From NCBI RefSeq assembly GCF_022605725.1, contig NC_065547.1, positions 27,321,167-27,385,166 of the forward strand: DNA of 64,000 nucleotides, read 5' to 3'. The notes under the pieces were generated by a model, which ran no database searches, had not been told where the DNA came from, and was given only the letters and a program-made list of their open reading frames with translations. Positions 54,201-63,399 of the stretch are shown here, one piece after another. Both the position numbers and the translations under genes were made by a program. The stretch is from Anthonomus grandis grandis (Eukaryota; Arthropoda; Insecta; Coleoptera; Curculionidae). Within the stretch, counting starts at the first letter, position 1, and every line of letters starts with the position of its first letter.

Positions 54201-56885
54201 AACCACAAGCACTTTCTTGTTCTAATAAAAGCGAAATTAAAAAAAGAATATATAAATGAAGTTGAAGAGATTCATAAATCAAAAAAGTTTCTAGTACAAA
54301 CAAATACAACCGCCATTCCCAAAGAAAAAATATAAAAAATAAACCACAACCCTTGTCAGAAAGCGAACAGGACACTGCCCTACAAAACAATTATCTTACA
54401 AATATGCTGAACATATATGTTCCTGCAATGACCATAGTACACACTGGGGAGGCCTTTTTATTTGCTCTATTTGTGAAACATAATATAATAAATTGTAAAC
54501 AATCTACTAAATAATCAAAGGCTATATTTGGGCAAAGGCTATATTGGGTTAGGTATAGCGCTGTACCTGTGTAGGTAGATATTTACCTACGTGTAACATC
54601 AAACCCAATCCTGCTCATCCCTATAATTATTTTGTTACAACCACCCGTCAAAGTATAAATGCCCCAACTTCCTTTGAAACCGTTTGCTATCCTTTAAGTT
54701 TAAACCTTTCTAAACCCTTCCCTATCTCTTGCCGGTGGTAGCTGAACGTATTCACGCCGGTAGCCAGGCCGGATGATGCGGGATGCAGTGGATTGAAAAA
54801 TGTATTTGTTCTTTGAAAGTTATTGATTTAATATTGTCAAAGTATCGATTCGGAAAACACGGTACATACTCGACGTCTTGGCCGTATGCTTAATGAAGAC
54901 CATATTCAACAACAAAACGAACACTTATGTCATAGCCCTACAAAATCATCATTAATCAACATAGGATGACGTTTGTACTATCAGACTTTCGACACTAATA
55001 CCGTGAATCCAGCCACCTTCAGAATACTCACTTTAAGGTAAATAGCAAGGTAATTCTCCACCTGTAGATTCAAAGCAGTAAGGGATGCTAGTTCTTGAGG
55101 GCCTATTTTTGAAGCTCAACAATGGTGAGGTTATTGCTGCAGTGTTTTTATCTAATCAAAGCATTTAACAGTGTTGATTATAGTTGGATACTGCTGTGGA
55201 AGCTTCAAAGTTCATAGGCCACGCTCTCCAATAGTTTTATACTCCTTACTGACCTGTTTCTTACGTTTGCCAAAGTTCAGTTTTTGGACTAATATTGTTT
55301 TATACGTAAAAGTCATGGCAGGTGTGAATATTTTGAGAAGAACTCTTTTAATTTGCTGATGATGCAACAATTTTGTGATATGGAATGTATCAAAGAAATC
55401 TAACCTTCATAGTTAACAAAGAAATAGTTGAAATTAGGGAATAGTATGACTAACAATTCCACTCAATATTTTAAAAAGTAGTGTAATCAGCAACAATTTT
55501 TCCTTGAAAAAGAACCTCTTTAAAAAATAAGTTTGCCATTAAAACTGAATTGAAATTAAAAGAGTCGGCAGGATTTGTTATTTGAGAGGTAATTCTGTCG
55601 GTGTTTCGTTTTTTATTTTAATTTTAGATACTTTGTAAACATATAATCGAAACTCAAATCAAGAGATAACTCAGATCAAGAGATGGTTTATATGCATTTG
55701 ATGTACGGGCTCGCAAAGTGCAAACGCTATTATATAACCGATAATTCGATTGAAAAGTCTTGGAAGACCAAACGTGGATGATGATTTCAAAAAAGAGTTA
55801 TTATTTCAGCGTGTTGAAAAACAACTCGGTATTAGTACTAGACAAATTACTTTAGCGGAATATATGAATCTGAAAATTTTGTAAATATATAATTGTAATA
55901 AAGTAACTTTTTAATTTAATGCGTTCAGATTTTCTTCAAACGATCTTTACTCGATAAGGGGAACTTTTTAACGACTTTTTAAAAAGTATCTTTTTTGCAA
56001 GAATTGACGATTTCTCCAAATTAGGCTTTTTCGTACCACATTTTGAAACAAGAAAATTGTAGTAAAAAATATACATATGTGTCCCTCTATATTCTACAAC
56101 ACTGATAATTTCAAAATTTCTGCTTATGAGAATCATGCCTAATGCAATTCTTTTGCCGTTTGTCAATGTTCATAATTTTGTAACGATTAGGTTAAGAACG
56201 AGTAATTAGTTTAAAAAATCAAATGGTCGTCTCTTCCTTAGGCAATTAGGCAAAAATAAACTTTTGTCCTAAAATATCGTGTATGTTACGCCCCTGAAGT
56301 AGTGTCCCGGACTTTTGTATCACCCTGTGTAGTTTTGATTTCAAATATGCGGGGTGTTTCTTAATTATATATTATATCCCAGAATTTTAACACCAGGAAT
56401 GCCTCCTTTAAATGATGTCTTACCATTAGGCATTAAGTAACACATTTATAGTATTTTATGGGTTTTTATTATTGAATTTTAATATTGCCAATCAACCTAG
56501 AACCCATAATATATGAGCCCTGATCTATTTTTGCTAAGGTTGAACTTACCGGTAACAAAAGCTAATGTACATTTATCCTCATCCACCCTTAAAAACCCTC
56601 TTTCCAAGTGCAATAAGTTATTCGTCTCTGGGTGTCTTGTTACCGATTTATAACTCAGCAACGGCTGACCCTCATATATAAATTCCAAGTCCTCCAGGAA
56701 CTGCACTGGCTTTTTCATGGTGGGGTACTTTACTTCTCCGCATATCGACTTCCATTTTCCTGTATTATAATGGTTATAGGTTTAAGCATAAAAAAACTAT
56801 CAAATATATTTTTTTAAGAATATTTCTCACCTACGATCCAACTAAGTTCTTTTAATGCCTCGTGCAATTTTTTACCATTAGACAT
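51146..56885 (-). CDS. Nitrobindin-like heme-binding protein (THAP4 C-terminal-domain type), 4 exons
   Basis: Ten-stranded FABP-like beta-barrel that binds ferric heme; the family isomerises peroxynitrite to nitrate. Exons (minus): 56885-56831, 56759-56550, 51891-51762, 51269-51146; 519 nt, 172 residues, all GT-AG with matching phases. Landmarks: start MSNGKKLHEALKELSWIVGK, then GKW, YPTMKKP, LEFIYEGQPLLSYKSVTRHP, LERGFLRV, IATLEEGYVKD and LNENGELEYTLCMETGNTP with LTKHVDALYEK at the C-terminus, where the histidine aligns with the heme-ligating histidine of the family. GxW and the HPET-like region are typical. No THAP domain is attached; length is normal for stand-alone nitrobindins. The second intron (51892-56549) is 4.7 kb and contains transposon pieces. 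Confidence 0.92.
51762..51891 (-). CDS. Nitrobindin exon 3
   Basis: Acceptor TTATGTAG, donor GTAAGC. Encodes MNFGIATLEEGYVKDKSIVL and GIMKFAKQTVLGIQRCY, matching the TGIxxIEEGEVKDxxIxL strands of the barrel. Confidence 0.9.
52840..53000 (+). pseudogene. LINE RT motif fragment
   Basis: KILEYADHYAIIIKGKHPNA and LNQIRERMDRWLQQSLRI resemble the YADDxAIIIxG block and following helix of I-group LINE reverse transcriptases; the second aspartate of YADD is replaced (YADH). Within the nitrobindin intron. Confidence 0.5.
53085..53350 (+). pseudogene. hAT transposase C-terminal dimerisation region
   Basis: FPNMGLRIFCTRPVTIACAE, then RSFSVLASIKMKYFERTC and FNTIINDFVVKKARK correspond to the conserved hAT tail (LPVTVAxxERSFSxLxxIK...INxFAxxKxR). 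The rest of the transposase is absent. Confidence 0.75.
53880..54330 (+). pseudogene. LINE C-terminal fragment
   Basis: NYSNLRIILGCIKAHPPIHW resembles the LRxxLGxxxSTPxxAL motif following the thumb of I/Jockey-type LINEs. Contains a short direct duplication (ATCCTAGGATG twice, 53906-53927). Frames broken. Confidence 0.45.
54980..55450 (+). pseudogene. LINE reverse transcriptase fragment
   Basis: Traces SNSFILLLTDLFLTFAKVQF and FADDATIL (about 55348-55372, the YADD-equivalent box) lie downstream of an AFNSVDYS-like motif A (about 55156). Heavily decayed. Confidence 0.5.
55745..55880 (+). pseudogene. Possible mariner-type transposase HTH fragment
   Basis: LGRPNVDDDFKKELLFQRVE and LGISTRQITLAEYMNLK resemble the GRPxxxxxxxxxVxxxxxENPxxSTRxxA linker of mariner-family transposases. 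Very short. Confidence 0.35.
56315..56338. repeat. Orphan transposon end with CAGGGTG terminus
   Basis: On the minus strand CAGGGTGATACAAAAGTCC, the same type of end as the elements at 824, 13701 and 62103. I did not find its partner end. Confidence 0.4.
56550..56759 (-). CDS. Nitrobindin exon 2
   Basis: Acceptor ATTATAATACAG, donor GTAAGT. Encodes KWKSICGEVKYPTMKKPVQF and LEFIYEGQPLLSYKSVTRHP. Confidence 0.92.
56831..56885 (-). CDS. Nitrobindin exon 1
   Basis: ATG at 56885-56883; MSNGKKLHEALKELSWIV then a split glycine codon before GTGAGA. The LHEALKxLxWLVGxW start is diagnostic for nitrobindins and fixes the start. Confidence 0.92.
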
Positions 56886-57036
56886 ATTTTTATAGAGAAA
56901 ACATATATTTATGATTGATTTCTGACAGTTGGCAAAATAAGTTCACACCTTAGGGCGTACAGGTAGTGCTTTTTTCAAATTAGGTACTACATTCTGTAAT
57001 ATACTACGTAAAGCTCGAGTCGTTTACTTTAACTAA
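56886..57036. promoter_or_regulatory. Shared bidirectional promoter region
   Basis: Only 151 bp separate the start codons of two divergent genes, so both promoters must lie here. No TATA box with clear spacing; TATTTATGATTG and TTGGCAAAATAAG are present. Confidence 0.6.
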
Positions 57037-57790
57037 ATGGCTTCTTATTATAGAAACCACAAATACCCTAAGCTGCGGCAAATGCAACCAAAGTCGGATT
57101 TGACATTCCACGAATTCATGGTCCATCATTCTAATGGCCGAAGGAGTCGGTACAGCATCATCTGTAAAGTGCAGCAACACCATTTTACTACTCCAGCTGA
57201 GTATGCTCTGGCACATTGTGTGGCTAAGAATGTACAATGGAAAATTTCCGAAGGAATGGCTGAGGGGTTCCGTTTCTGCATAAAGTTCGGCAAAATTGAA
57301 GATCTGCATCGGTGTAACCTTAAAGTCCCGCAAGCACTAGAGACAACTGATAAACAGACCTGTAGAAAGATTTCCCACCTGGTTCCCAAAAAGAAACGTT
57401 ATATCAGAAAAGAAACAATCATATGAGGGTATTTGGGACGCTTTACGTTTTTTAAAGGAGTTGCTAGCTGAGGATCCTAGAAGCCTGGGAATTCCAAAGC
57501 TGGCAGAGACGATAACTTGGACTGGAGGATAATTTGCAGCATGTTAGTCTTACGAGTTCTGGAATGCTATTATACTCCTGAAAGTCTCTGGAAAAAGGCA
57601 TTGATTGTTATTTCGAGAAGAGGTCCTGCTGCAAGAGGGGTACCTTCTGCCGATATTGACATCCACCATCTTTAGGATCGTTTCGGGACGAAATGATAGT
57701 GACAACGCCGAGATTATATCAGCTGTTCTCCATTATTCTGGAGCACACGACATCTCTGGAGACACGTGGAAGTTAGCGAATCTTCCGGAA
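57037..57790 (+). pseudogene. Macrodomain gene (OARD1/TARG1-like), with indels
   Basis: Macrodomains of this group remove ADP-ribose from glutamates. Frame 1 runs 57037-57423 (start MASYYRNHKYPKLRQMQ; FTTPAEYALAHCVAKNV; EGMAEGFRFCIKFGKIEDLH), frame 2 carries 57422-57500 (YEGIWDALRFLKELL; LGIPKL), and frame 1 resumes at 57505 (DDNLDWRIICSMLVLRVLEC) to a stop at 57675. The order LAHC...GxAxxFxxKFG...YExxxxxLxxL...PxL...DxLxW follows OARD1. Two compensating single-base shifts, and loss of the usual GxGIA and GCG glycines, suggest a pseudogene or assembly errors. A further open stretch (57605-57805) downstream is unrecognised. Host gene identity moderately sure. Confidence 0.6.
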
Positions 57791-57849
57791 ATAACTATTC
57801 TATAAGGAGCCCTTACCACTAGGAGGTCAGTTCAAGTTGGAGTATTGCC

Positions 57850-58440
57850 GTCTATATAATATTTAAATCGCCATAAATAGTAAATTAATACAGTGTAAAT
57901 AAATATTTCTAGTAGTTTTAAGTGATCGTATTTAGTATATAGGTGTAAAATAAATCAGTTGACCTACAACAGGGTTTCACATTTTAACGAACTATTAAAA
58001 ATTACATAATATCTTCCATTTTTTGAATTTGTATGCTCTAAGGGAATCTAAATGTTAAAAATTTGTTTGAACAGTTATTTACCTTGTTAAGCATAATATT
58101 GCATTCTGTTGGATCAGTAGAAAGTGTCTCTATACTATCTATATAGCAATGATCAAAACTGTTTTTTAATCTATAATCAAGTCGACCATCAAACAAAATT
58201 CCCTCTGCTTAGCACATTTATTTCTAGAACTAATTATTTAATTTCTTTGTGAGACCGTAACTGTGTGTTTTGTTAGTGTTCGTCAATTTTGCATTTGGTC
58301 AATGTTGGTTTTTTTTCTGAAAAATAAGTGAGACTTTTGTGACCACTCAATTGATATTGGTGCTCCTGTTCCCACATTTAAGTTCTTTTTAGAACAATTT
58401 TAATGTAAAACTGAGTTACCAACAGTACAAAATGAAGACC
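57850..58440. other. Intergenic, no gene seen
   Basis: AT-rich, no coding trace. AATAAA near 57898 could serve the macrodomain gene. Confidence 0.5.
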
Positions 58441-58696
58441 ACAGGGGAAAAACGTGCCAAGTCATTTTTCTATTTTTTAACAGGAAACGAATGTTAAGGT
58501 TAGAAACGCTACGATAATTACACAGCTTGCAAAATGGTTATTTATTTGCCATCATATTGAAGCTATGACCCTGCTCTATGTCCTCAATGACATTTTGTAA
58601 TATAATATCAAACTGGTACTTCACCACAATGTGTCAAAAGTTTCAAACAACTCCGAATACCGGGAAAAAAGGTGTTATGTCACTGACTTAGCACGT

Positions 58697-58740
58697 TCTT
58701 TCATTGTATATACTTATACAATGAAAGAAACAAACTGCTA
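58697..58740. repeat. Sub-terminal hairpin in the DUF7869-type element
   Basis: TTCTTTCATTGTATA and TATACAATGAAAGAA are exact inverted copies separated by CT and AC-rich bases (58706-58731), with flanking GACTTAGCA / TGCTAAGTC also inverted. Confidence 0.8.
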
Positions 58741-59036
58741 AGTCATTGGCAATTGATTAATTTATATTTAAATTTTGCTTAAATAATTATTTATACTCTG
58801 TTATTTATTTACCAAACATAAAGTATAATGTATTATTTTATTTATATGTAGGTATTTATAAAAGAATGGTTGTAATAATAGAAAAAAATAAAACTTCTCT
58901 TCTGGGTTCGGTTCTTATGGGATGAACTGAAAAAAGCTGTTAGTATTAATTAGGCATGTAATTTGGTGACAATCAACCATAACTCACCAAGCCAAGGAGT
59001 TGTCTCTACTTGTGTTTTAAATTAGACTAAAAAAGC

Positions 59037-60533
59037 TGACTCTCTGGGGTGCAAACTTTTTTTAACTTCTGCAGGTCCTTGTATTTTTCCAAAGGGATAG
59101 GTGTATCATCTGTATAAAAAAAATCACTGATAATTAAATTGTTGCAAAAGTTAAAACGAGCCTACTAACCAAAAGTTGCGACTAGTGGGTGGTAAAACTG
59201 ACCGTCGGGTAGCGGCGGACCAGTGATTATCTTTTTTCTTGGAGGTACAATAACTGACGAGTTCCAAAGACCATTGTAAGTATCTCGATGAAAAACTAAG
59301 CAAGGATGTTCCTTGGTAATTTTTAATTGCCGAATTAGACGTGTAGCGAAAGGACATTTTTTCACATACATTGCAGATAGAAAATCTGTCCAATTTCTAA
59401 TCACATAACGATCAACTTTTTCAACAAGAAATGGTGCGGGCTTTAAACGAGCGGTTTCTATGTGTTTACACCAGTCATTCGGTATTTCCGCCCGAAACTT
59501 TTCGTTTAAGATCCCCATATCCTTATCACATTCCATGTAGGAGTGACCTCGAATGGGAAATGTGACTTCAATGGACTCAAGCTTGGAACGCTGATGGACT
59601 AAGTAATGTAAAAATTTGAACACTGGAAAGTTCTTATTCTGTCCGGAGCACGAATCACTGAATATCTGTAAATTTCTAACTTTAAACAGGTAATTCAAGG
59701 TAATATAATCAAATAAAAATGAGCAGACCTCGTCGCGCCATTTTTTCCTACTGTGTCAGGATAAGCATAGAAGAATACTTCAGAATTTGAGAGTTTGTGT
59801 ACAATAAATGAAAATAATGATAACTGTCGGCTGTAGTATACATCAATCGTGGATAAATTCGGCATGGGCAAACTTCTTCCGAAATCCATGCATATTGCTT
59901 CTGTGTCGGCCTTTGTTCGACTCCTCAACCTGGCCTGCTTTTTACGCGCGTAGAATACCTCGGCTTTCGCTAGATGTAGTTTTTGTTGAAACATCAAATC
60001 CTTAATGCCCTTTTCCTCTTGGCATGCATCAATCAAGTACTTTTAATTGGACGCAGAAGCTACAAGTATCTTTACGGGGATATCCAAAGGATATATTAAA
60101 CTTGCTGCAAAATATGGAGCGGTAAGTTTCATAACTAGCCTTAACTTGAGGAAATTTTTCTTTAAACATATCATACATTTTTTCACATTTAACTCGGCAG
60201 ATAAATAAATTCTCTTAGTTTTATTGTGTTAATGTGTTCTAAAATTTTGTTTTTAGTTTCAACGCTTAGTTTGTGTTTTCTATTCAAATGTCTGCCACGT
60301 TTATCAATAGGTGCAGTTCCACTCATCTGGAGACTCTTTTGTATGGTTTCTATTCTACGTCTTGTTAAACCATGTAGAGAAACAAACGCATTCTTGCAAA
60401 CTCGCTCTTCAACTGCTACATTCTCACGAACTATACGCACCTTGTAATAAAACGTTGAAGTTCTCTTCAGTTTTTGTGCTTACTGGCTTTGTCTCATGAT
60501 CTTCACAATCACTCAAATTATTATTGTCCATTG
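59037..60533 (-). pseudogene. DUF7869-type transposon protein (frameshifted)
   Basis: Minus strand from ATG 60533 (MDNNNLSDCEDHETKPVSTK). Blocks: VCKNAFVSLHGLTRRRIETI and KRGRHLNRKHKLSVETKNK (60189-60440), KMYDMFKEKFPQVKASYETY with DTCSFC (60050-60185), KIKDLMFQQKLHLAKAEVFY-like helix (59900-60036), then the core FSDSCSGQNKN, FPIRGHSYMECDKDMG and GPPLPDGQFYHPLVATF (59170-59698). A GTTAGT donor at 59169 and ATACAG acceptor at 59110 join in phase to DDTPIPLEKYKDLQKL and a stop at 59037. The DSCxGQNKN / RGHSxxxxD pattern is the family core, perhaps RNase H-like. Three or four single-base shifts break it. No biochemical role is known to me. Confidence 0.65.
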
Positions 60534-60779
60534 TATTGTTTTTCACTAACAGCAATAACAAACAAAACCTTTTTTACGCGGGTATCGTTAACCTTACTTG
60601 CCGAAGATATAAACAAAAACAACGATTGCCAAACGACTAATTTATATACGCGCAAGATAACGACAAAAGTGACTTGAAACACGTTTTTTCATTGTACCGA
60701 GTGGACCTAACACGTTCTTTCCTAGTACACCAATATTTATTCTTGTTAAAACTGGTGACTGGTCACGTTATTCCCCTGT

Positions 60780-62095
60780 ATGGCCGTGTATATAGATAAG
60801 TTACCTTTTAACCTATCATTTTTTCTGATTGGGTGCAACTAATTCATTTAAGATCGGAGTATTAAAATTATTTATCTAAAATTTTTGTAAAAACATAAGT
60901 AGGTAAAATTGTAATTATAAAGTACCTACTGATATTGCTTAAATTGGTGGACGCTTATAGATAATACATTCTTCTTAGAGACTATACTACTCAAAAGTTC
61001 CAATATGTCCGATTTTTTTCCAACTAAAATCAAATTACAAGTTTTTACCAATTATCTGGAGAAAATTCTGCATATTTCATCTTTTAAATTTAATCAAAAT
61101 ATCACGTGGATTAGTGGTAGATCGACGATATTTAATATAAATAAATATTTAATTATAAATTAGAGGATCAAGCAGTGCCGAAATTAAAATGTATTATCAT
61201 CACATCTCAATTTTTCTTATTTTTCAGAGAGAGAACGCATTATTTTTCTTGTTGCCTGAAAGGTACATGGTCATTTTTATTTATTTATTTCAAAGGCAAG
61301 GCCAATTTACAACAATAAAATAAAATAAAATATAAGTACATACATATACATAATAAAAAGTGGCAACTACAAAGAATATAATAAATAATCGACAATACCG
61401 GACATAAACAAACTTATAGCAAAACTTCAGTCTTTTAGTTCCTTCAATTTTAATTTAAATAAATTAACATAGGATTCCAGTTGACTTTAGGTATCTCCGA
61501 AAAGGTAAGGTAAAAAACTGTTTTTACCTTAGTACATTGAATGCCTAGAATAAACCTAGCTGCAAACCATCCTCCACCACTCCATATTTTGACGTAATTT
61601 AAATTAAAAGTTACCAAAAAATACAAATATTAAAAAAAATATTATCAAATAAAGGATGAATATGTTGACAAAGATTAGGTTTATAAATGATAGGTTTTTG
61701 CTAAATTTGGAGTATAGCAACGTTTGTAACAATAATGCGTTCAAAAATGCAAAAATTCCGATAAATAAGTCAGGTACAATACAATTGGTTTACATTATTT
61801 TTTTAGTTTTTTTTTTATGTTTAGTTTTTATCTTAAGAATAACAAAAAAGAAATAAACGTATAATAAATAAGAAATATTTTGTAAAAGTATTTTTTAGGA
61901 CACCACTATATTTCTAGGAATATGTATTTTTTTTAAATTAAATGACTTACATCGAAATTTTCTGGTCTTTGAATATTTGGCGTACTTATCTTATTTAAAA
62001 AAAAAAATAAAAAGAAAACATTGGCTCGTTTATTATTTTTTTTCTTCTAAACGGTTCATTTTATCGATAATGAACAAGAGTACCTTTTTTTTAGA
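60780..62095. other. Intergenic, mostly AT-rich
   Basis: A LINE-like 3' end may lie at 61268-61500 (TTTATTTATTTCAAAGGCAA). The 66-codon frame at 61656 is not supported. Confidence 0.4.
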
Positions 62096-62102
62096 CTAAC
62101 AC

Positions 62103-62413
62103 ACAGGGTGTTAAAAATATACGCATTAAAGTGTACAACCTAGTCCGCCCCTGGTAAAGTAAACAAGGTAAATGTATTTTAAGGATGTCATTTTAAGAGG
62201 TCCCTAATAGTGTTCATCACCTAAAATTTTTATTAAATTCTACAGGGTAGTTTAAAAGTAATTTATGAAAAACCAATTTCCAACAGCGTCCTTTAGGAGG
62301 CTGTATCTTCGTAACGAAGGCCTGTGGGAATTTTTTTTATAGGAACATTCGGTATTATTTTTCGATGTTCTACCTGAATCCGAGAGATTTCCCACATGAA
62401 CCGGGACACCCTG
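62103..62413. mobile_element. MITE, 311 bp, CAGGGTGT ends
   Basis: Left end CAGGGTGTTAAAA, right end complement of CAGGGTGTCCCGG, with TA following the right end. No coding capacity. The ends resemble those of the elements at 824-2384 and 13701-27884. Confidence 0.6.
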
Positions 62414-62744
62414 TATATTTTACTGTGTTGTAGATTTTAACAGCTAAAAAATATTCCTTTATTTGCTAATAAGATATTCAGACTAATCGACTAAGTTATT
62501 CGCAGAATAAACAAATATTGCTAATAAAAAAAACGCAACTTGGCAACGTAGAATACTCGTACAATACCTCGTATGTTTACAATGCATATATCTAATGTTG
62601 CCACTTTGCGTTTTTTTCTAGGTATTTTTGAATGTGCGTGAAACTAGCGTCCGATCGATATCCAGTAACGAAATCGAGAACGCAGCATATGTCGTTTGCC
62701 AGCAACATATTTATAGTCCGCGTTCGCTGTTATTTAATCGTTAT

Positions 62745-63010
62745 AATGCCCGTAACTCCTATAATTCTTTTGTCCAGATATTAACAATGAATAACTAAAT
62801 CGATTTATGGTGGTCACGAACCTCTACAAACTAAGGTTCGTTTATGGAAATTAATTAAAAAATCGAATATTGAAGAAATGAAAAACGCTCCCAAAACTTC
62901 CAAACGATTCGAATAGAACTTTTGTCTAATATATATAGTAATAATAACGGATTCGAGATGCAACCTTTTGCAAACCTTTACAAGCAGGAACTACAAAGGA
63001 AGTTTTATCC
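62745..63010. repeat. Diverged relative of the 30430-30840 tandem repeat
   Basis: Contains ACCTCTACAAACTAAGGTT, AAAACTTCCAAACGATTCGA and a TAATATATATAGTAATAATAA stretch in the same order as the ~150-bp units at 30430-30840. Confidence 0.5.
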
Positions 63011-63055
63011 AATCGTAGTAATTAATAATGATTTTGTTACACCTTCAAACTTGGT

Positions 63056-63152
63056 GTATAAATAAAAGATTAGACACCATATGTGTCAGAAAAAGCACGT
63101 CAAAGACACAGTGTCTCTGACACAAATGGTGTATTTAATAATCTTTTATTTA
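63056..63152. repeat. Long imperfect hairpin
   Basis: Arms AAATAAAAGATTAGACACCA / TGGTGT...AATCTTTTATTT and TGTGTCAG / CTGACACA pair around a ~25 nt loop that itself contains GACACAGTGTC. Confidence 0.75.
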
Positions 63153-63268
63153 GACATCGAGTTTAAAGGTCCAACAATATTATTATAAGCACAGAACACA
63201 AATATTTAGAATTTAGAGAAGTGGTGGTTGCATACAAACTAAAAATCTCTGACAAATCAGCTGGCAAC

Positions 63269-63304
63269 TTCCGTTACCAAGCGTCCTCTCGCTTGGCAAC
63301 GGAA
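63269..63304. repeat. 15-bp-arm hairpin with X-box-like halves
   Basis: TTCCGTTACCAAGCG (63269-63283), loop TCCTCT, CGCTTGGCAACGGAA (63290-63304); one mismatch. GTTACC/GGCAAC resembles RFX half-sites. A CCAAT box (63346-63350) follows about 40 bp on. Confidence 0.55.
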
Positions 63305-63399
63305 ACTGTTATAACTAATTTGACAGTTTGACGCGCCTAATTGGACCAATCAAAATGGTAGAATGGCGTGGCCAAATTAAGGCGGGAAATAAAATTTCA

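Larger units (their letters stand above)
58441..60779 (-). mobile_element. DNA transposon with DUF7869-type gene, 2.3 kb
   Basis: Ends ACAGGGGAAAAACGTGCCAA (58441) and, inverted at 60779, ACAGGGGAATAACGTGACCA: 16 of the first 17 bases match and the match continues with small gaps to about 24 bp. Sub-terminal blocks such as AGCACGTTCTTTC / AACACGTTCTTTC occur near both ends, and a hairpin lies at 58697-58740. A nearly full-length protein-coding gene fills the interior on the minus strand. Target duplication not evident. Confidence 0.7.

Noticed and set aside
54530..54800. GC-richer block suggestive of an LTR or SINE
   Set aside because: No paired copy, no terminal TG...CA with duplication and no pol III boxes found.
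61656..61856. 66-codon frame
   Set aside because: AT-rich chance ORF without context.
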